Shown: positions 1-8,842 of the stretch, one piece after another
Numbering within the stretch: the stretch's first letter is position 1
Layout: every line of letters starts with the position of its first letter
Assembly (NCBI RefSeq): GCF_008119785.1
Contig: NZ_VSFA01000007.1
Location: 62,001-126,000, forward strand
From: Micromonospora sp. MP36
GTDB taxonomy: Bacteria > Actinomycetota > Actinomycetes > Mycobacteriales > Micromonosporaceae
Length of the DNA stretch: 64,000 nucleotides
Direction of reading: 5' to 3'
The notes under the pieces: model-generated
The model's input: only the letters and a program-made list of their open reading frames with translations
What the model was told of the DNA's origin: nothing
Databases searched by the model: none
Translations under genes and position numbers: made by a program

Positions 1-1
1 C

Positions 2-619
2 ATGGCGATCGCGCTGCTGCTCTGGCGCCCGTTCCGCGGCCAGAAGTGGGTCCGGGTCGCCATCCTCATGCCGCTGGTCGCCACCCCGGTCGCGGTCGGC
101 ATGATGTGGCGGCTCATCTTCGACCCGAACATCGGCCTGGCCAACCAGCTGCTCGGCTGGGTGGGCATCGGCCCGCAGCCGTGGCTCGCCGGCCAGCACT
201 CCGCGCTGCCCACCACCATCTTCATCGACGTCTGGCAGTGGACGCCGATGGTCGTGCTGATCCTGCTCGCCGGCCTGACCTCGCTGTCCGAGGAGCCGCA
301 GGAGGCGGCCCGGATCGACGGCGCCAGCACCTGGCAGCGGTTCCGGCACGTCACCCTGCCGCTGCTGATGCCCACGGTGATCGTGGCGATCCTGCTGCGC
401 GGCATCGACGCGCTGAAGACCTTCGACATCCTCTACGCCACCAAGGGCCGCGGCGGCGGTTCCTTCCACGAGGTGGAGACCCTCAACGTGTACGCCTACG
501 GGCTGAGCTTCGACTACAACGAGTACGGCGTCTCCTCCACCGTCCTCATCCTCTTCTTCCTGATCATCATCGGGGCGATGTGGGCCCTGACCGCGCGACG
601 CAAGGAGGCCAAGCGATGA
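2..619 (+). CDS. Carbohydrate ABC transporter permease, MalF/UgpA type (5' end outside window)
   Basis: Inner-membrane permease of a sugar ABC importer (binding-protein-dependent transport family). About five hydrophobic segments are visible, and the cytoplasmic EAA loop reads EAARIDGASTWQRF (near residue 100), the contact site for the ATPase. The frame is open to the left edge and MalF-type permeases are usually near 300 residues, so the first Met at base 2 is probably internal and about 90 residues are missing. It overlaps the next permease by ATGA (616-619), so the pair is translationally coupled. The substrate-binding protein and ATPase are not in the window. The downstream aldonate genes suggest a sugar acid or its glycoside as cargo; this is inference. 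Confidence 0.9.
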   Translation: MAIALLLWRPFRGQKWVRVAILMPLVATPVAVGMMWRLIFDPNIGLANQLLGWVGIGPQPWLAGQHSALPTTIFIDVWQWTPMVVLILLAGLTSLSEEPQEAARIDGASTWQRFRHVTLPLLMPTVIVAILLRGIDALKTFDILYATKGRGGGSFHEVETLNVYAYGLSFDYNEYGVSSTVLILFFLIIIGAMWALTARRKEAKR

Positions 620-1431
620 AGGCTGGTCCCGCGTACCGGGTCTTCCGTGTGGTGGCGCTCGCCATCGTGGTGCTGTCGTTGATCGCCCCGCTGCTCTGGA
701 TGGTCGCCGCCTCGTTCAAGACCAACGTCGACATCTACGACACCGGCAAGGCGCTGGTCTTCTCGCCCACCCTGGACAACTACACCAACGTGCTCAAGCA
801 GGCGCACTACGCCCAGTTCATCGGCAACAGCCTCTGGGTGGCGTTCGCCGCCACCGTGCTGTCGCTGATCCTCGGCGTGCCGGCCGCGTACTCGATGAGC
901 CGGTTCAACATGAAGAAGTCCGCGCTGGTGGTGCTGATGGCCCGGGTCATTCCCGGCGTCTCGCTGCTGGTGCCCTGGTACTACGTCTTCTCCAACCTGC
1001 AGATGGTCGGCGGCTTCACCGTGCTGATCCTCAGCCACATGTTCGTGTCGCTGCCGCTGATCGTCTACATCATGATGGGCTTCTTCGACAGCCTGCCCGA
1101 CGAGTTGGAAGAGGCGGCGCTGGTCGACGGGCTGACCAACATCGGCGCGTTCCGCCGGATCACCCTGCCGCTGTCCGTGCCGGGCATCGCCACCGCCGGG
1201 ATCCTGTCCTTCATCTTCTCCTGGAACAACTTCATGTTCGCCCTGGTGCTCTCCGGCGCGGACACCAAGACCCTGCCGGTGGCGATCTTCGACTTCGTCG
1301 GCTACGCCAGCATCGACTGGGGCGGCCTGATGGCCGCGGCCACCGTGGTCACCCTGCCGATCATGGTGATCGCCCTGTTCGTGCAGAAGTACGTGGTCTC
1401 CGGCCTCACCGCCGGCGCGACGAAGGGCTGA
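616..1431 (+). CDS. Carbohydrate ABC transporter permease, MalG type
   Basis: Second membrane subunit of the sugar importer, 271 residues, the usual size for MalG-like permeases. Six membrane spans are apparent, starting with the segment after MKAGPAYRVFRVVALAIV. The conserved EAA loop reads EEAALVDGLTNIGAFRRITL. The ATG at 616 overlaps the TGA of the first permease; a longer open frame reaching back to 46 only shadows that gene and was not used. The stop at 1431 lies 5 nt before the galactonate dehydratase start, so transporter and catabolic genes form one transcription unit. Confidence 0.93.
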   Translation: MKAGPAYRVFRVVALAIVVLSLIAPLLWMVAASFKTNVDIYDTGKALVFSPTLDNYTNVLKQAHYAQFIGNSLWVAFAATVLSLILGVPAAYSMSRFNMKKSALVVLMARVIPGVSLLVPWYYVFSNLQMVGGFTVLILSHMFVSLPLIVYIMMGFFDSLPDELEEAALVDGLTNIGAFRRITLPLSVPGIATAGILSFIFSWNNFMFALVLSGADTKTLPVAIFDFVGYASIDWGGLMAAATVVTLPIMVIALFVQKYVVSGLTAGATKG

Positions 1432-1436
1432 GCACC

Positions 1437-2585
1437 ATGACCACCATCGCCCGCATCGAGACCTTCCTGGTCGCACCCCGCTGGCTCTTCGTCCGCGTCG
1501 AGACCGAAAACGGGATCGTCGGCTGGGGCGAGGCCACCTGCGAGGGGCGCTCCGAGACGGTCCGCGCCGCCGTCGACCAGCTCGCCGAGCTGCTGATCGG
1601 CCGGGACGCGCTGCGCATCGAGGACCACTGGCAGGTGCTGACCAAGGGGTCGTTCTACCGGGGCGGGCCGATCCTGGCCAGCGCGGTGGCCGGCCTCGAC
1701 CAGGCGCTCTGGGACATCGCCGGCAAGCACTACGGCGCCCCGGTGCACCAGCTGCTCGGCGGCCCGGTCCGGGACCGGATCCGGGTGTACGGCTGGGTCG
1801 GCGGAGACGAGCCCAGCGAGGTCCGCGACCAGATCAGCGCCGCCGTCGAAACGGGCCTCACCGCGGTCAAGATGAACGCCTCCGGCAAGATGAGCCCGGT
1901 CGCCTCGGTGGCCGAACTGGACGGGGTGGTGGCCCGGGTGGCCGCCGCCCGGGAGGTGCTCGGCGACGACCGGGACGTGGCCATCGACTTCCACGGCCGG
2001 TTCACGCTGGCCAGCGCCCGCCGGGTCGCCCCGCTGCTGGAGCCGTACCGGCCCTTCTTCCTGGAGGAACCGGTCGTCCCGGAGAACTCCCACCTCATCG
2101 GCGACTTCGTCCGGTCGACCACCACCCCGGTGTCGACGGGGGAGCGGCTCTACAGCCGGCAGGAGTTCCTGCCCGTCTTCCAGGCCGGCATCGCCGTCGC
2201 CCAGCCGGACCTCTCGCACGCCGGTGGCATCACCGAGGTCCGCAAGATCGCCGCGCTGGCCGAGGTGTACGACGTGCAGCTCGCCCCGCACTGCCCGCTC
2301 GGTCCGATCGCCCTGGCGGCGTGCCTGCAGGTCGGCTTCGCCACGCCGAACTACCTGATCCAGGAGCAGAGCATCGGCATCCACTACAACCTCGGCGCCG
2401 AGGTGCTCGACTACTGCCTCGACAAGAAGCCGCTGACCTTCGTGGACGGATACGTCGAACGACTCACCGCGCCCGGACTGGGCATCGAGATCGACGAGCA
2501 GGCCGTCCGCGCCGCCGACCGGCGCGGCCACGCCTGGCGCAGCCCGATGTGGCGGCACCGGGACGGCTCCTACGCGGAATGGTGA
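1437..2585 (+). CDS. dgoD: D-galactonate dehydratase, enolase superfamily
   Basis: Dehydrates D-galactonate to 2-dehydro-3-deoxy-D-galactonate. The protein is 382 residues, the same as E. coli DgoD, and similar along its whole length (for example WGEATCEGR, FYRGGPILASAVAGLDQALWD, LAPHCPLGPIALAAC). Mg2+ ligands expected from the family are present at D184, E210 and E236, with catalytic H186 and H285 and the E310 region (LIQEQS) conserved. Immediately downstream come an aldolase and a PfkB kinase, completing the DeLey-Doudoroff route. Substrate assignment rests on recalled similarity to DgoD; close relatives can prefer other aldonates. Confidence 0.9.
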   Translation: MTTIARIETFLVAPRWLFVRVETENGIVGWGEATCEGRSETVRAAVDQLAELLIGRDALRIEDHWQVLTKGSFYRGGPILASAVAGLDQALWDIAGKHYGAPVHQLLGGPVRDRIRVYGWVGGDEPSEVRDQISAAVETGLTAVKMNASGKMSPVASVAELDGVVARVAAAREVLGDDRDVAIDFHGRFTLASARRVAPLLEPYRPFFLEEPVVPENSHLIGDFVRSTTTPVSTGERLYSRQEFLPVFQAGIAVAQPDLSHAGGITEVRKIAALAEVYDVQLAPHCPLGPIALAACLQVGFATPNYLIQEQSIGIHYNLGAEVLDYCLDKKPLTFVDGYVERLTAPGLGIEIDEQAVRAADRRGHAWRSPMWRHRDGSYAEW

Positions 2586-2589
2586 CCAG

Positions 2590-3213
2590 ATGACCCTCGA
2601 CCTCACCGCCGAACTCGCCGGCACCCGCCTGCTGGCGGTCATCCGCGGCACCGACACCGCCGCCGCCATCGCCACCGGCACCACCCTGCTCGCCGAGGGC
2701 GTACGCGTGGTGGAGGTGGCGCTGACCACCCCCGGCGCGCTCGACGCCATCGCGGCGATCCGGGCCGCCGCCCCGGCCGGCTCGCTGGTCGGCGCCGGCA
2801 CGGTGCTCACCCCGGCCGCCGTGGCCGACGTCGCCGCCGCCGGCGCTCAGTTCGTCGTCACCCCGGCCGTCGTCGACTCCATCGGCGCGGCGGCCCGCCG
2901 GGGACTCCCGGTCGCCGCCGGGGCGCTCACCCCGACCGAGGCCTACGCGGCGATCCAGCAGGGCGCGGCCGTGGTGAAGCTCTTCCCGGCGTCGCTCGGC
3001 GGGCCGGCGTACCTGAAGGCGCTGCGGGACCCGTTCCCGGACATCCCGTTCGTCGCGGTGGGCGGGGTCGGCCTGGCCGACCTGCCCGGCTACCTCGCCG
3101 CGGGGGCGATCGCCGTCGGCGTCGGCGGCCCGCTGGTCGGCGACGCCGCCTCCGGCGGCGACCTCGACGCCCTGCGCGAGCGGGCCCGCTCCTACCTCGC
3201 CGCCGTCTCATGA
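2590..3213 (+). CDS. 2-dehydro-3-deoxy-6-phosphogalactonate / KDPG aldolase
   Basis: Class I aldolase of the KDPG/KHG family, splitting the phosphorylated 2-keto-3-deoxy acid into pyruvate and glyceraldehyde 3-phosphate. It has 207 residues, normal for the family. The Schiff-base lysine is K130 in VVKLFPAS; E42 (VEVALTTP) and R19 (AVIRG) match the catalytic Glu and Arg of the fold, and VGAGTVLT is the typical strand-3 motif. It begins 4 nt after dgoD. The window holds one aldolase for both the galacto and gluco branches, so it may act on both epimers; the sequence cannot separate KDPG from KDPGal specificity. Confidence 0.87.
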   Translation: MTLDLTAELAGTRLLAVIRGTDTAAAIATGTTLLAEGVRVVEVALTTPGALDAIAAIRAAAPAGSLVGAGTVLTPAAVADVAAAGAQFVVTPAVVDSIGAAARRGLPVAAGALTPTEAYAAIQQGAAVVKLFPASLGGPAYLKALRDPFPDIPFVAVGGVGLADLPGYLAAGAIAVGVGGPLVGDAASGGDLDALRERARSYLAAVS

Positions 3214-4223
3214 CCGCAGCCGACCTCGACGCCCCGCACGAGCCCGCCCCGCGCCCACCTGGCCGCCACCTGACCGGCGTCGACCTGCTCACCTTCGGCG
3301 AGGCGCTCGTCTCGCTGCGGTCGGCCGGACCGCTCGCGGCCGGCGGCGCGCTCACCCCGCACCTGGCCGGGGCGGAGTCCAACGTGGCCGTCGCGGTGGC
3401 CCGGCTCGGCCACCGCGCCGCCTTCGCCGGCCGGGTCAGCGACGACGAGCTGGGCGGGTTCCTGCTGCGGCAGCTGCGCGCCGAGGGGGTCGACGTGGCG
3501 CACGTGACCCGCGACCCGCGCCGCCCGGCCGGGCTGATGTTTCTGGAACGGCGCACCGCCGACCTGACCCGGGTGATCTACCAGCGGGCCGGTTCGGCCG
3601 GGTCGGCGTTGACCGTCGACGACCTGCGCCCGGCCCTCGCGGCGGGCACCCGGGTGCTGCACCTGACCGGGATCACCCCGGCGCTGTCCGACCGCGCCCG
3701 GGAGGCCACGACGTGGGCGGCGCAGGCCGCTGCCCGGGCCGGGGCGCTGGTCTGCCTCGACGTCAACCACCGGGCGAAGCTGTGGAGCCGGGACGCCGCC
3801 CGGGCCGTGCTCACCCCGCTCGCCGGCCACGCCTCGGTCGTCGTGGCCTCCGCCGACGAGCTGGACCTGGTCGGCGCGCCGGGTGCGGACGAGCCGACCC
3901 TGGTCGCCGGGCTGCTGGACCGGGGCGTGTCGACGGTGCTGGTGAAGCTCGGCGGCGACGGCGCCCGCGCGTACACCCGGGACGGCTGCCGGCACGCGGC
4001 GGCCCTGCCCGTGACGGCGGTGGACACGGTCGGCGCGGGGGACGCCTTCACCGCCGGCTACCTCTCCGGCCACCTGGACGGACTCGACCTGGCCGGGCGG
4101 CTGCGCCGTGCGGTCACCCTCGGCGCCTTCGCCGTCGCCGGGCACGGCGACTGGGAGGCCCTGCCGCGCCGCGACGAGCTGTCCCTCCTGGACGGCCTGC
4201 AGCCCGGCAGCACCCTTCGCTGA
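3210..4223 (+). CDS. PfkB-family 2-dehydro-3-deoxy-gluconate/galactonate kinase
   Basis: Sugar kinase that should phosphorylate the keto-deoxy acid made by the two dehydratases in this operon. PfkB signatures are clear: the N-terminal core starts at DLLTFGEALVSL (about residue 25), and the C-terminal motif DTVGAGDAF places the catalytic base at D278. The 337-residue length is slightly long because of a Pro-rich extension of about 25 residues, so a later start is possible. ATG at 3210 overlaps the aldolase stop (ATGA). Specificity is inferred from neighbours. Confidence 0.85.
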   Translation: MTAADLDAPHEPAPRPPGRHLTGVDLLTFGEALVSLRSAGPLAAGGALTPHLAGAESNVAVAVARLGHRAAFAGRVSDDELGGFLLRQLRAEGVDVAHVTRDPRRPAGLMFLERRTADLTRVIYQRAGSAGSALTVDDLRPALAAGTRVLHLTGITPALSDRAREATTWAAQAAARAGALVCLDVNHRAKLWSRDAARAVLTPLAGHASVVVASADELDLVGAPGADEPTLVAGLLDRGVSTVLVKLGGDGARAYTRDGCRHAAALPVTAVDTVGAGDAFTAGYLSGHLDGLDLAGRLRRAVTLGAFAVAGHGDWEALPRRDELSLLDGLQPGSTLR

Positions 4224-4247
4224 ACCCACCCCGAGAAAGGCACCCGC

Positions 4248-5477
4248 GTGAAGATCGTCGCAGCGGACGTCATCGTCTCCAGCCCCGACCGCAACTTCGT
4301 CACCCTTAAGATCACCACGGACGAGGGGCTGACCGGGCTGGGGGACGGCACCCTCAACGGGCGCGAACTCTCCGTCGCGTCCTACCTGGCCGACCACGTC
4401 GTCCCCCTGCTGATCGGGCGGGACCCGCACCGGATCGAGGACACCTGGCAGTTCCTCTACCGGTCGGCCTACTGGCGGCGAGGCCCGGTCACCATGGCCG
4501 CCATCGCCGCCGTGGACGTCGCGCTCTGGGACATCAAGGCCAAGGCCGCCGGGATGCCGCTTTACCAGCTCCTCGGTGGTGCCTCCCGGACCGGGATCAT
4601 GGCGTACGGGCACGCCTCCGGGCGGGACCTGCCGGAGCTGTTCGACTCGATCCGCCGGCACCTCGAGCTGGGCTACCGGTCGATCCGGGTGCAGACCTCG
4701 GTGCCCGGCATCAACGCCGTCTACGGGGTGGCCGCCCAGCCCAGCATCGACGGCAAGCGCTACGACTACGAGCCGGCGCAGCGCACCCCGCTGCCCGCCG
4801 AGGAGGACTGGGACACCCGCGCGTACCTGCGCCACCTGCCCGGGGTGTTCGAGGCGGTACGCAACGAGTTCGGCCCCGAGCTGCCGCTGCTGCACGACGG
4901 GCACCACCGGATGACCCCGATCCAGGCCGCCAAGCTGGGCAAGGCCCTCGAACCGTACGACCTGTTCTGGCTGGAGGACTGCACCCCGGCGGAGAACCAG
5001 GAGGCGCTGCGGCTGGTCCGCCAGCACACCACCACCCCACTGGCCATCGGCGAGATCTTCAACACCGTCTGGGACTACCAGACGCTGATCCGGGAACAGC
5101 TGATCGACTACGTGCGCTCCGCCGTCACCCACACCGGCGGCATCACGGCCATGCGCAAGCTGCTCGACTACGCCGCCCAGTACCAGATCAAGTCGGGCAT
5201 CCACGGCCCCACCGACATCTCGCCGGTCGGCATGGCCGCCGCCCTGCACCTGGACCTGGCCATCCACAACTTCGGCATCCAGGAGTACATGCAGCACGGG
5301 GCGCTCACCAACGAGGTGTTCCGCCAGTCGTTCAGCTTCACCGACGGATACCTGCACCCCGGGGAGCAGCCCGGCCTCGGCGTGGAACTCGACGAGGAGG
5401 CCGCCGCCCGGTTCCCGTACCAGCCGGCGTACCTGCCGTTCAACCGGCTCAAGGACGGCACCGTCCATGACTGGTGA
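4248..5477 (+). CDS. manD: D-mannonate dehydratase, enolase superfamily (ManD/RspA type)
   Basis: Predicted to dehydrate D-mannonate to 2-dehydro-3-deoxy-D-gluconate. The protein is 409 residues, the family norm. ManD catalytic residues are present: R147 and Y159 fall at the positions I recall for characterised ManD, and metal ligands D217, E243 and E269 with H219 ([20 protein letters not shown]) fit with a +7 offset. The GTG start at 4248 follows GAGAAAGG. RspA-named relatives are the same family. Some ManD-like proteins have poor activity or prefer gluconate, so the substrate is probable rather than certain. It shares the KDG kinase and aldolase encoded upstream. Confidence 0.86.
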   Translation: MKIVAADVIVSSPDRNFVTLKITTDEGLTGLGDGTLNGRELSVASYLADHVVPLLIGRDPHRIEDTWQFLYRSAYWRRGPVTMAAIAAVDVALWDIKAKAAGMPLYQLLGGASRTGIMAYGHASGRDLPELFDSIRRHLELGYRSIRVQTSVPGINAVYGVAAQPSIDGKRYDYEPAQRTPLPAEEDWDTRAYLRHLPGVFEAVRNEFGPELPLLHDGHHRMTPIQAAKLGKALEPYDLFWLEDCTPAENQEALRLVRQHTTTPLAIGEIFNTVWDYQTLIREQLIDYVRSAVTHTGGITAMRKLLDYAAQYQIKSGIHGPTDISPVGMAAALHLDLAIHNFGIQEYMQHGALTNEVFRQSFSFTDGYLHPGEQPGLGVELDEEAAARFPYQPAYLPFNRLKDGTVHDW

Positions 5478-6015
5478 GCGGCGGCCCACCCGGCACATCG
5501 TGGTGATGGGCGTGTCCGGGGCGGGCAAGACGACGGTGGCCCGGGGGATCAGCGAGCTGACCGGGCTGCGGTTCGCCGAGGCAGACGAGTTCCACTCGGC
5601 GGCCAACGTGGCGCAGATGCGCGCCGGCATCCCGCTGGAGGACGCGCAGCGCTGGCCGTGGCTGCGGGCCCTGGCCGCCTGGATGGCCGAGCGGCACGCC
5701 GAAGGGGTGTCCACGATCCTGACCTGCTCGGCGCTGAAACGCTCCTACCGCGACGTGCTGCGGCAGGGGCCGCCGGAGGTGGAGTTCCTCCACCTGGACG
5801 GCACCGCGGAGCTGATCCGGGACCGGCTGGACCGGCGGGTCGGGCACTACATGCCGGCCAGCCTGCTCGACTCCCAGCGGGCGATCCTGGAGCCCCTAGA
5901 GCCGGACGAGTCCGGGGTGGTGCTGGAGGTGAGCGCCACGCCGGACGAGCTGGTCGCCACCGCGATCAGCCGGCTCGGCCTGTCCCTGCTGAACACCCCG
6001 GTCGTCGGACGCTGA
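5467..6015 (+). CDS. gntK: Gluconokinase
   Basis: Converts D-gluconate plus ATP to 6-phosphogluconate, feeding the pentose phosphate route. It has 182 residues, typical for GntK. The Walker A motif GVSGAGKTT carries K21, and the family motifs [21 protein letters not shown] and [12 protein letters not shown] follow. Its ATG overlaps the end of manD by 11 nt, so it is the last gene of the aldonate operon. No gluconate permease is visible. A GC-rich hairpin follows the stop. Confidence 0.92.
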   Translation: MTGERRPTRHIVVMGVSGAGKTTVARGISELTGLRFAEADEFHSAANVAQMRAGIPLEDAQRWPWLRALAAWMAERHAEGVSTILTCSALKRSYRDVLRQGPPEVEFLHLDGTAELIRDRLDRRVGHYMPASLLDSQRAILEPLEPDESGVVLEVSATPDELVATAISRLGLSLLNTPVVGR

Positions 6016-6018
6016 CCG

Positions 6019-6049
6019 GGCCGGCCCGGGCGTGCCGTCCGGGCCGGCC
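6019..6049. terminator. Inverted repeat between convergent genes
   Basis: Ten-base arms at 6019-6028 and 6040-6049 (GGCCGGCCCG / CGGGCCGGCC) are perfectly complementary with an 11-nt loop. It lies between the convergent stops of gluconokinase and the SEC-C protein, so it can serve both strands. There is no U-tract, as is common for terminators in high-GC actinobacteria. Confidence 0.6.
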
Positions 6050-6061
6050 GCGGCGACCCGG

Positions 6062-6478
6062 TCAGTCGGGCAGCGCGTCGAGGTAGACCCAGCGGCCGTC
6101 CTCCCGGACGAAGCGGCTGTGCTCGTCCACCGAGCCAGGGCGGCCCGCCTCGCGGTAGTGGGCGCGGAACCGGACCGTGCCGGCGGTGTCGAAGAGGCCG
6201 CCCCGGTCGACGCCGAGGACCTCCAGCCGGGTCCACCGCTGCCCCGGATCCAGCCGCAGCCGCCCCGGCCGGGTGCTGGAGTGCCAGCTGCGCAGCAGGT
6301 AGTCGGCGTCCCCGACGGCGAAGGCGCTGTAGCGCGAGCGCATCAACGCCTCGGTGGTCGCCGCCGTCGAAGCGCCCTGGTGGATCGGGCCGCAACAGTC
6401 CGCGTACGGCAGGCCGGAGCCGCACGGACAGGACCCGGTCGGATCGGCCGCGCCCCGGCGGCCAGCGCGTTTCGCCAC
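6062..6478 (-). CDS. YchJ-family SEC-C motif protein (UPF0225)
   Basis: Small cytosolic protein of 138 residues. The SEC-C zinc motif CPCGSGLPYADCC lies near the N-terminus (about residues 17-29), followed by the YchJ domain with LMRSRYSAFAVGDADYLLRSWH, which is diagnostic of the family. Function is unknown; the SEC-C element resembles the zinc tail of SecA. The start is GTG at 6478. It faces the aldonate operon and appears unrelated to it. Confidence 0.85.
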   Translation of the reverse strand: MAKRAGRRGAADPTGSCPCGSGLPYADCCGPIHQGASTAATTEALMRSRYSAFAVGDADYLLRSWHSSTRPGRLRLDPGQRWTRLEVLGVDRGGLFDTAGTVRFRAHYREAGRPGSVDEHSRFVREDGRWVYLDALPD

Positions 6479-6499
6479 CCGGCCATTCTCGTCGACCGG

Positions 6500-6997
6500 T
6501 CAGCGGGGCGCACGAGTCGCCCTGCCCACCGTCTTGCGGCCGGGCGTGCTCGCCGTGTTCCGTTTACCGAACGACGCCATCGTGGTGGCCTTCTTCGCCG
6601 CCTTCGCCGGGGCCCGCGTAGCGGCGGTGGTGCGGGTCAGCGACGCCTCCGTCGCCCGCTTGGCCGGCGCCTTCGCGGCGACCTTCTTCGCCGTGGCCTT
6701 CTTCGCGGGGGCCTTCTTCGCCGTGGCCTTCGTGGCCGGCGCCTTCGTCGCGGGCGCCTTCGTGGCCGGTGCCTTCCTGGTCCGGGCCGGGGTCGCCGTG
6801 GCAGCGGTGGTCTTCTTCCGGGCGGCCCGGGCCGTCGTCGGGGTCGGCTTGCCACCCGGCGTCTTCGCCTGGGTGGCCGCGGTGGCCCGCTTCGCGACGG
6901 TCGCGACCTTCTTCGCCGCGGCCTTGTTCGGCATCGGGGCCTTCCGCGCGCCGGTGGCCTTCCGGGCGCTGCTGGGCCTGGTCGCCGCCTGGGCCAT
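6500..6997 (-). CDS. Histone H1-like Lys/Ala/Thr/Pro-rich protein
   Basis: Low-complexity basic protein of 165 residues built from degenerate KAPATKA and KKATAKK units, densest at about residues 75-110. Such tails bind DNA without sequence specificity and occur as eukaryote-H1-like proteins or as C-terminal tails of actinobacterial HU. No HU fold is present here, so it is tail-only. The ATG at 6997 follows a strong GAGGAGGAGCG ribosome site. Nucleoid compaction is the likely role, inferred from composition. Confidence 0.75.
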   Translation of the reverse strand: MAQAATRPSSARKATGARKAPMPNKAAAKKVATVAKRATAATQAKTPGGKPTPTTARAARKKTTAATATPARTRKAPATKAPATKAPATKATAKKAPAKKATAKKVAAKAPAKRATEASLTRTTAATRAPAKAAKKATTMASFGKRNTASTPGRKTVGRATRAPR

Positions 6998-7144
6998 CGC
7001 TCCTCCTCGCCATCCGCCGCGGCCGGACCGGTGCTGGCGTCGTCCGGCATCGTCGGGCCGATCAGCCCGCCCGGCGCGCGTGTCTTCCCGCCGCGTCGGT
7101 GCTCAAACACCGGGCGTGTTGCCGAGCCGTAGTGCAATGACGGC

Positions 7145-8089
7145 ATGGGCAGCGACATCGAGGAACGCCTCGCCGCGGCGGCCGAGGCGATGCGCGAGCA
7201 CGACCTGGCCGGGGAGCGGATGCGGGAGCTGGCGGTCCGGATCGCGGCGGCGCGGGCCGCCGTCGCCGCGCTGAGCGAGCGGCTCAACGCCGAACTGGCC
7301 GACGTCGACCGGCTGGCGGGGCTGACCGTGAGCCGGGTGGTCGCCGCGCTGCGCGGCGTCCGTGACGACGCGCTGGCGCGGGAACACGCCGAGGTCGACG
7401 CCGCCCGGCTGCGGCTCGCCGAGGCCGAACGACTGCTCGCCGCGCTGCGCGACGAGTCCGCGCGCACGCAGGCCCGGCGGCGGCGCCTGGCCACCTCCCG
7501 GGGAGAGTACGCGGCCCTGCTCGACGAGCGGGAGCGCCTGCTGACCGACTCCGACGACCCGCGCCGGTCGCGCCTGCTAGAGCTCGCTGAACTGCGTGGC
7601 CGGCTGACGGTGGAGCACCGCGAGCTGACCGACGCGGTGCGTGCGGCCCGCAACGCCGAGTCGGCCCTGCACCACCTGCGCGAGCTGCTGAGCCGTGCCT
7701 CGGACTGGTCGACGTACGACGCGCTGGGCGGGGGCCTGGTCACCAGCATGGTCAAGCACGACATCCTCGACGAGGCGGCCGAGGCGTCCGCCCAGGTGGA
7801 CCGGGCCCTCGCCGTGCTGCGGACCGAGCTGGTCGAGGTGCCCGGCGCGACCCCGCCGGCGCCCGGCGTCGCCGTCGACGGCCTGACCCGGTTCACCGAC
7901 GTGTGGCTGGACAACGTGGTGACCGACGTCCTCGTGCAGCGGCGGGTCGAGCGGTCCGTCGAAGAGGTAGCCCGGTCGCTGGGCGAGGTGGCGTCGCTGC
8001 GCCGGCTGCTTGAGCTGCGGGTCGCCGACCTGGGCGCTCGACTGGCCGCCCTGGAGGCGGAACGCGCCACGCTGCTGCGACCGGCGTGA
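7145..8089 (+). CDS. Hypothetical coiled-coil protein
   Basis: I do not recognise a named family. The 314-residue protein is almost entirely helical, rich in Ala, Arg, Glu and Leu, with long heptad-like stretches at about 1-170 (ERLAAAAEAMREHDLAGERM) and again at 250-314. There is no signal peptide or membrane segment. A short less helical region near 195-235 (DWSTYDALGGGLVTSM) may be a hinge. A scaffold or regulatory coiled-coil role is possible, but nothing in the neighbourhood narrows it. Confidence 0.7.
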   Translation: MGSDIEERLAAAAEAMREHDLAGERMRELAVRIAAARAAVAALSERLNAELADVDRLAGLTVSRVVAALRGVRDDALAREHAEVDAARLRLAEAERLLAALRDESARTQARRRRLATSRGEYAALLDERERLLTDSDDPRRSRLLELAELRGRLTVEHRELTDAVRAARNAESALHHLRELLSRASDWSTYDALGGGLVTSMVKHDILDEAAEASAQVDRALAVLRTELVEVPGATPPAPGVAVDGLTRFTDVWLDNVVTDVLVQRRVERSVEEVARSLGEVASLRRLLELRVADLGARLAALEAERATLLRPA

Positions 8090-8194
8090 CGCGGAATTGG
8101 CCCAATGATCGGCGCGTGAATCGGCTCTCCAGATGGGCCGCTTCCCGCCGTACGGTCGGCTTGTATCCGCTTCACCGAAGGGACCGAGACGACG

Positions 8195-8812
8195 ATGACG
8201 ACCGCCGACATGTGGTTCGACCCGCGCTGCCCGTGGGCGTGGAACGCCTCCCGCTGGCTGCTGGAGGTCGAGCGGGTACGCGACGTGCGGGTCCGCTTCC
8301 ACGTGATGAGCCTGGCCGTGCTCAACGAGGGGCGCGAAGGGCTGGAGGAGTGGTACCGCGAGTGGCTGAAGCCGGGCATGGGCCCCGTCCGGGTGGCGGT
8401 CGCCGCGGAGCAGAAGTTCGGCACCGAGGTGCTGCGCGACCTGTACACGGCGCTGGGCAACCGGATTCACCACGAGCGGGCCCCGATCGGCCGGGAGCTG
8501 TACGTGGCGGCGCTGACCGAGGTGGGCCTGCCCGTCGAGCTGGCCGACGCCGCCGACTCCGCCGAGCACGACGCGGCCCTGCTGGCCAGCCACCACGCCG
8601 GGCTGGCGCCGGTCGGTGAGGACCTGGGCACCCCGACCATCCACGTCACCGGCCCCGACGGACGGGTGAACGCGTTCTTCGGGCCGGTGGTGGCGCCGAT
8701 CCCGCGCGGCGAGGACGCCGGCCGGCTCTGGGACGGCGTGCTGCTGGTCTCCGGCACCGACGGCTTCTTCGAGCTGAAGCGGGCGCGGACCCGCCGGCCG
8801 ATCGAGGACTGA
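8195..8812 (+). CDS. DsbA-family oxidoreductase, Rv2466c-like
   Basis: Thioredoxin-fold protein of 205 residues resembling the mycothiol-dependent nitroreductase/oxidoreductase Rv2466c of Mycobacterium tuberculosis: FDPRCPWAWNASRW, VRFHVMSLAVLNE, GTPTIHV and the FFELKR tail all match. The active-site motif is CPWA (C12, A15), where Rv2466c has CPWC, so it has a single catalytic cysteine and probably works through mixed disulfides with mycothiol. CPWA versions are, as I recall, common in actinobacteria. It has no signal peptide and should be cytosolic. Confidence 0.88.
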   Translation: MTTADMWFDPRCPWAWNASRWLLEVERVRDVRVRFHVMSLAVLNEGREGLEEWYREWLKPGMGPVRVAVAAEQKFGTEVLRDLYTALGNRIHHERAPIGRELYVAALTEVGLPVELADAADSAEHDAALLASHHAGLAPVGEDLGTPTIHVTGPDGRVNAFFGPVVAPIPRGEDAGRLWDGVLLVSGTDGFFELKRARTRRPIED

Positions 8813-8842
8813 GCCGGGCCCGGCCGCCATGGTCCGGGGTGG

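Noticed and set aside
3192..5714. An 840-residue minus-strand open frame opposite the aldonate genes
   Set aside because: Antisense shadow of the PfkB kinase, manD and gntK; Arg/Val/Gly-rich without recognisable motifs.
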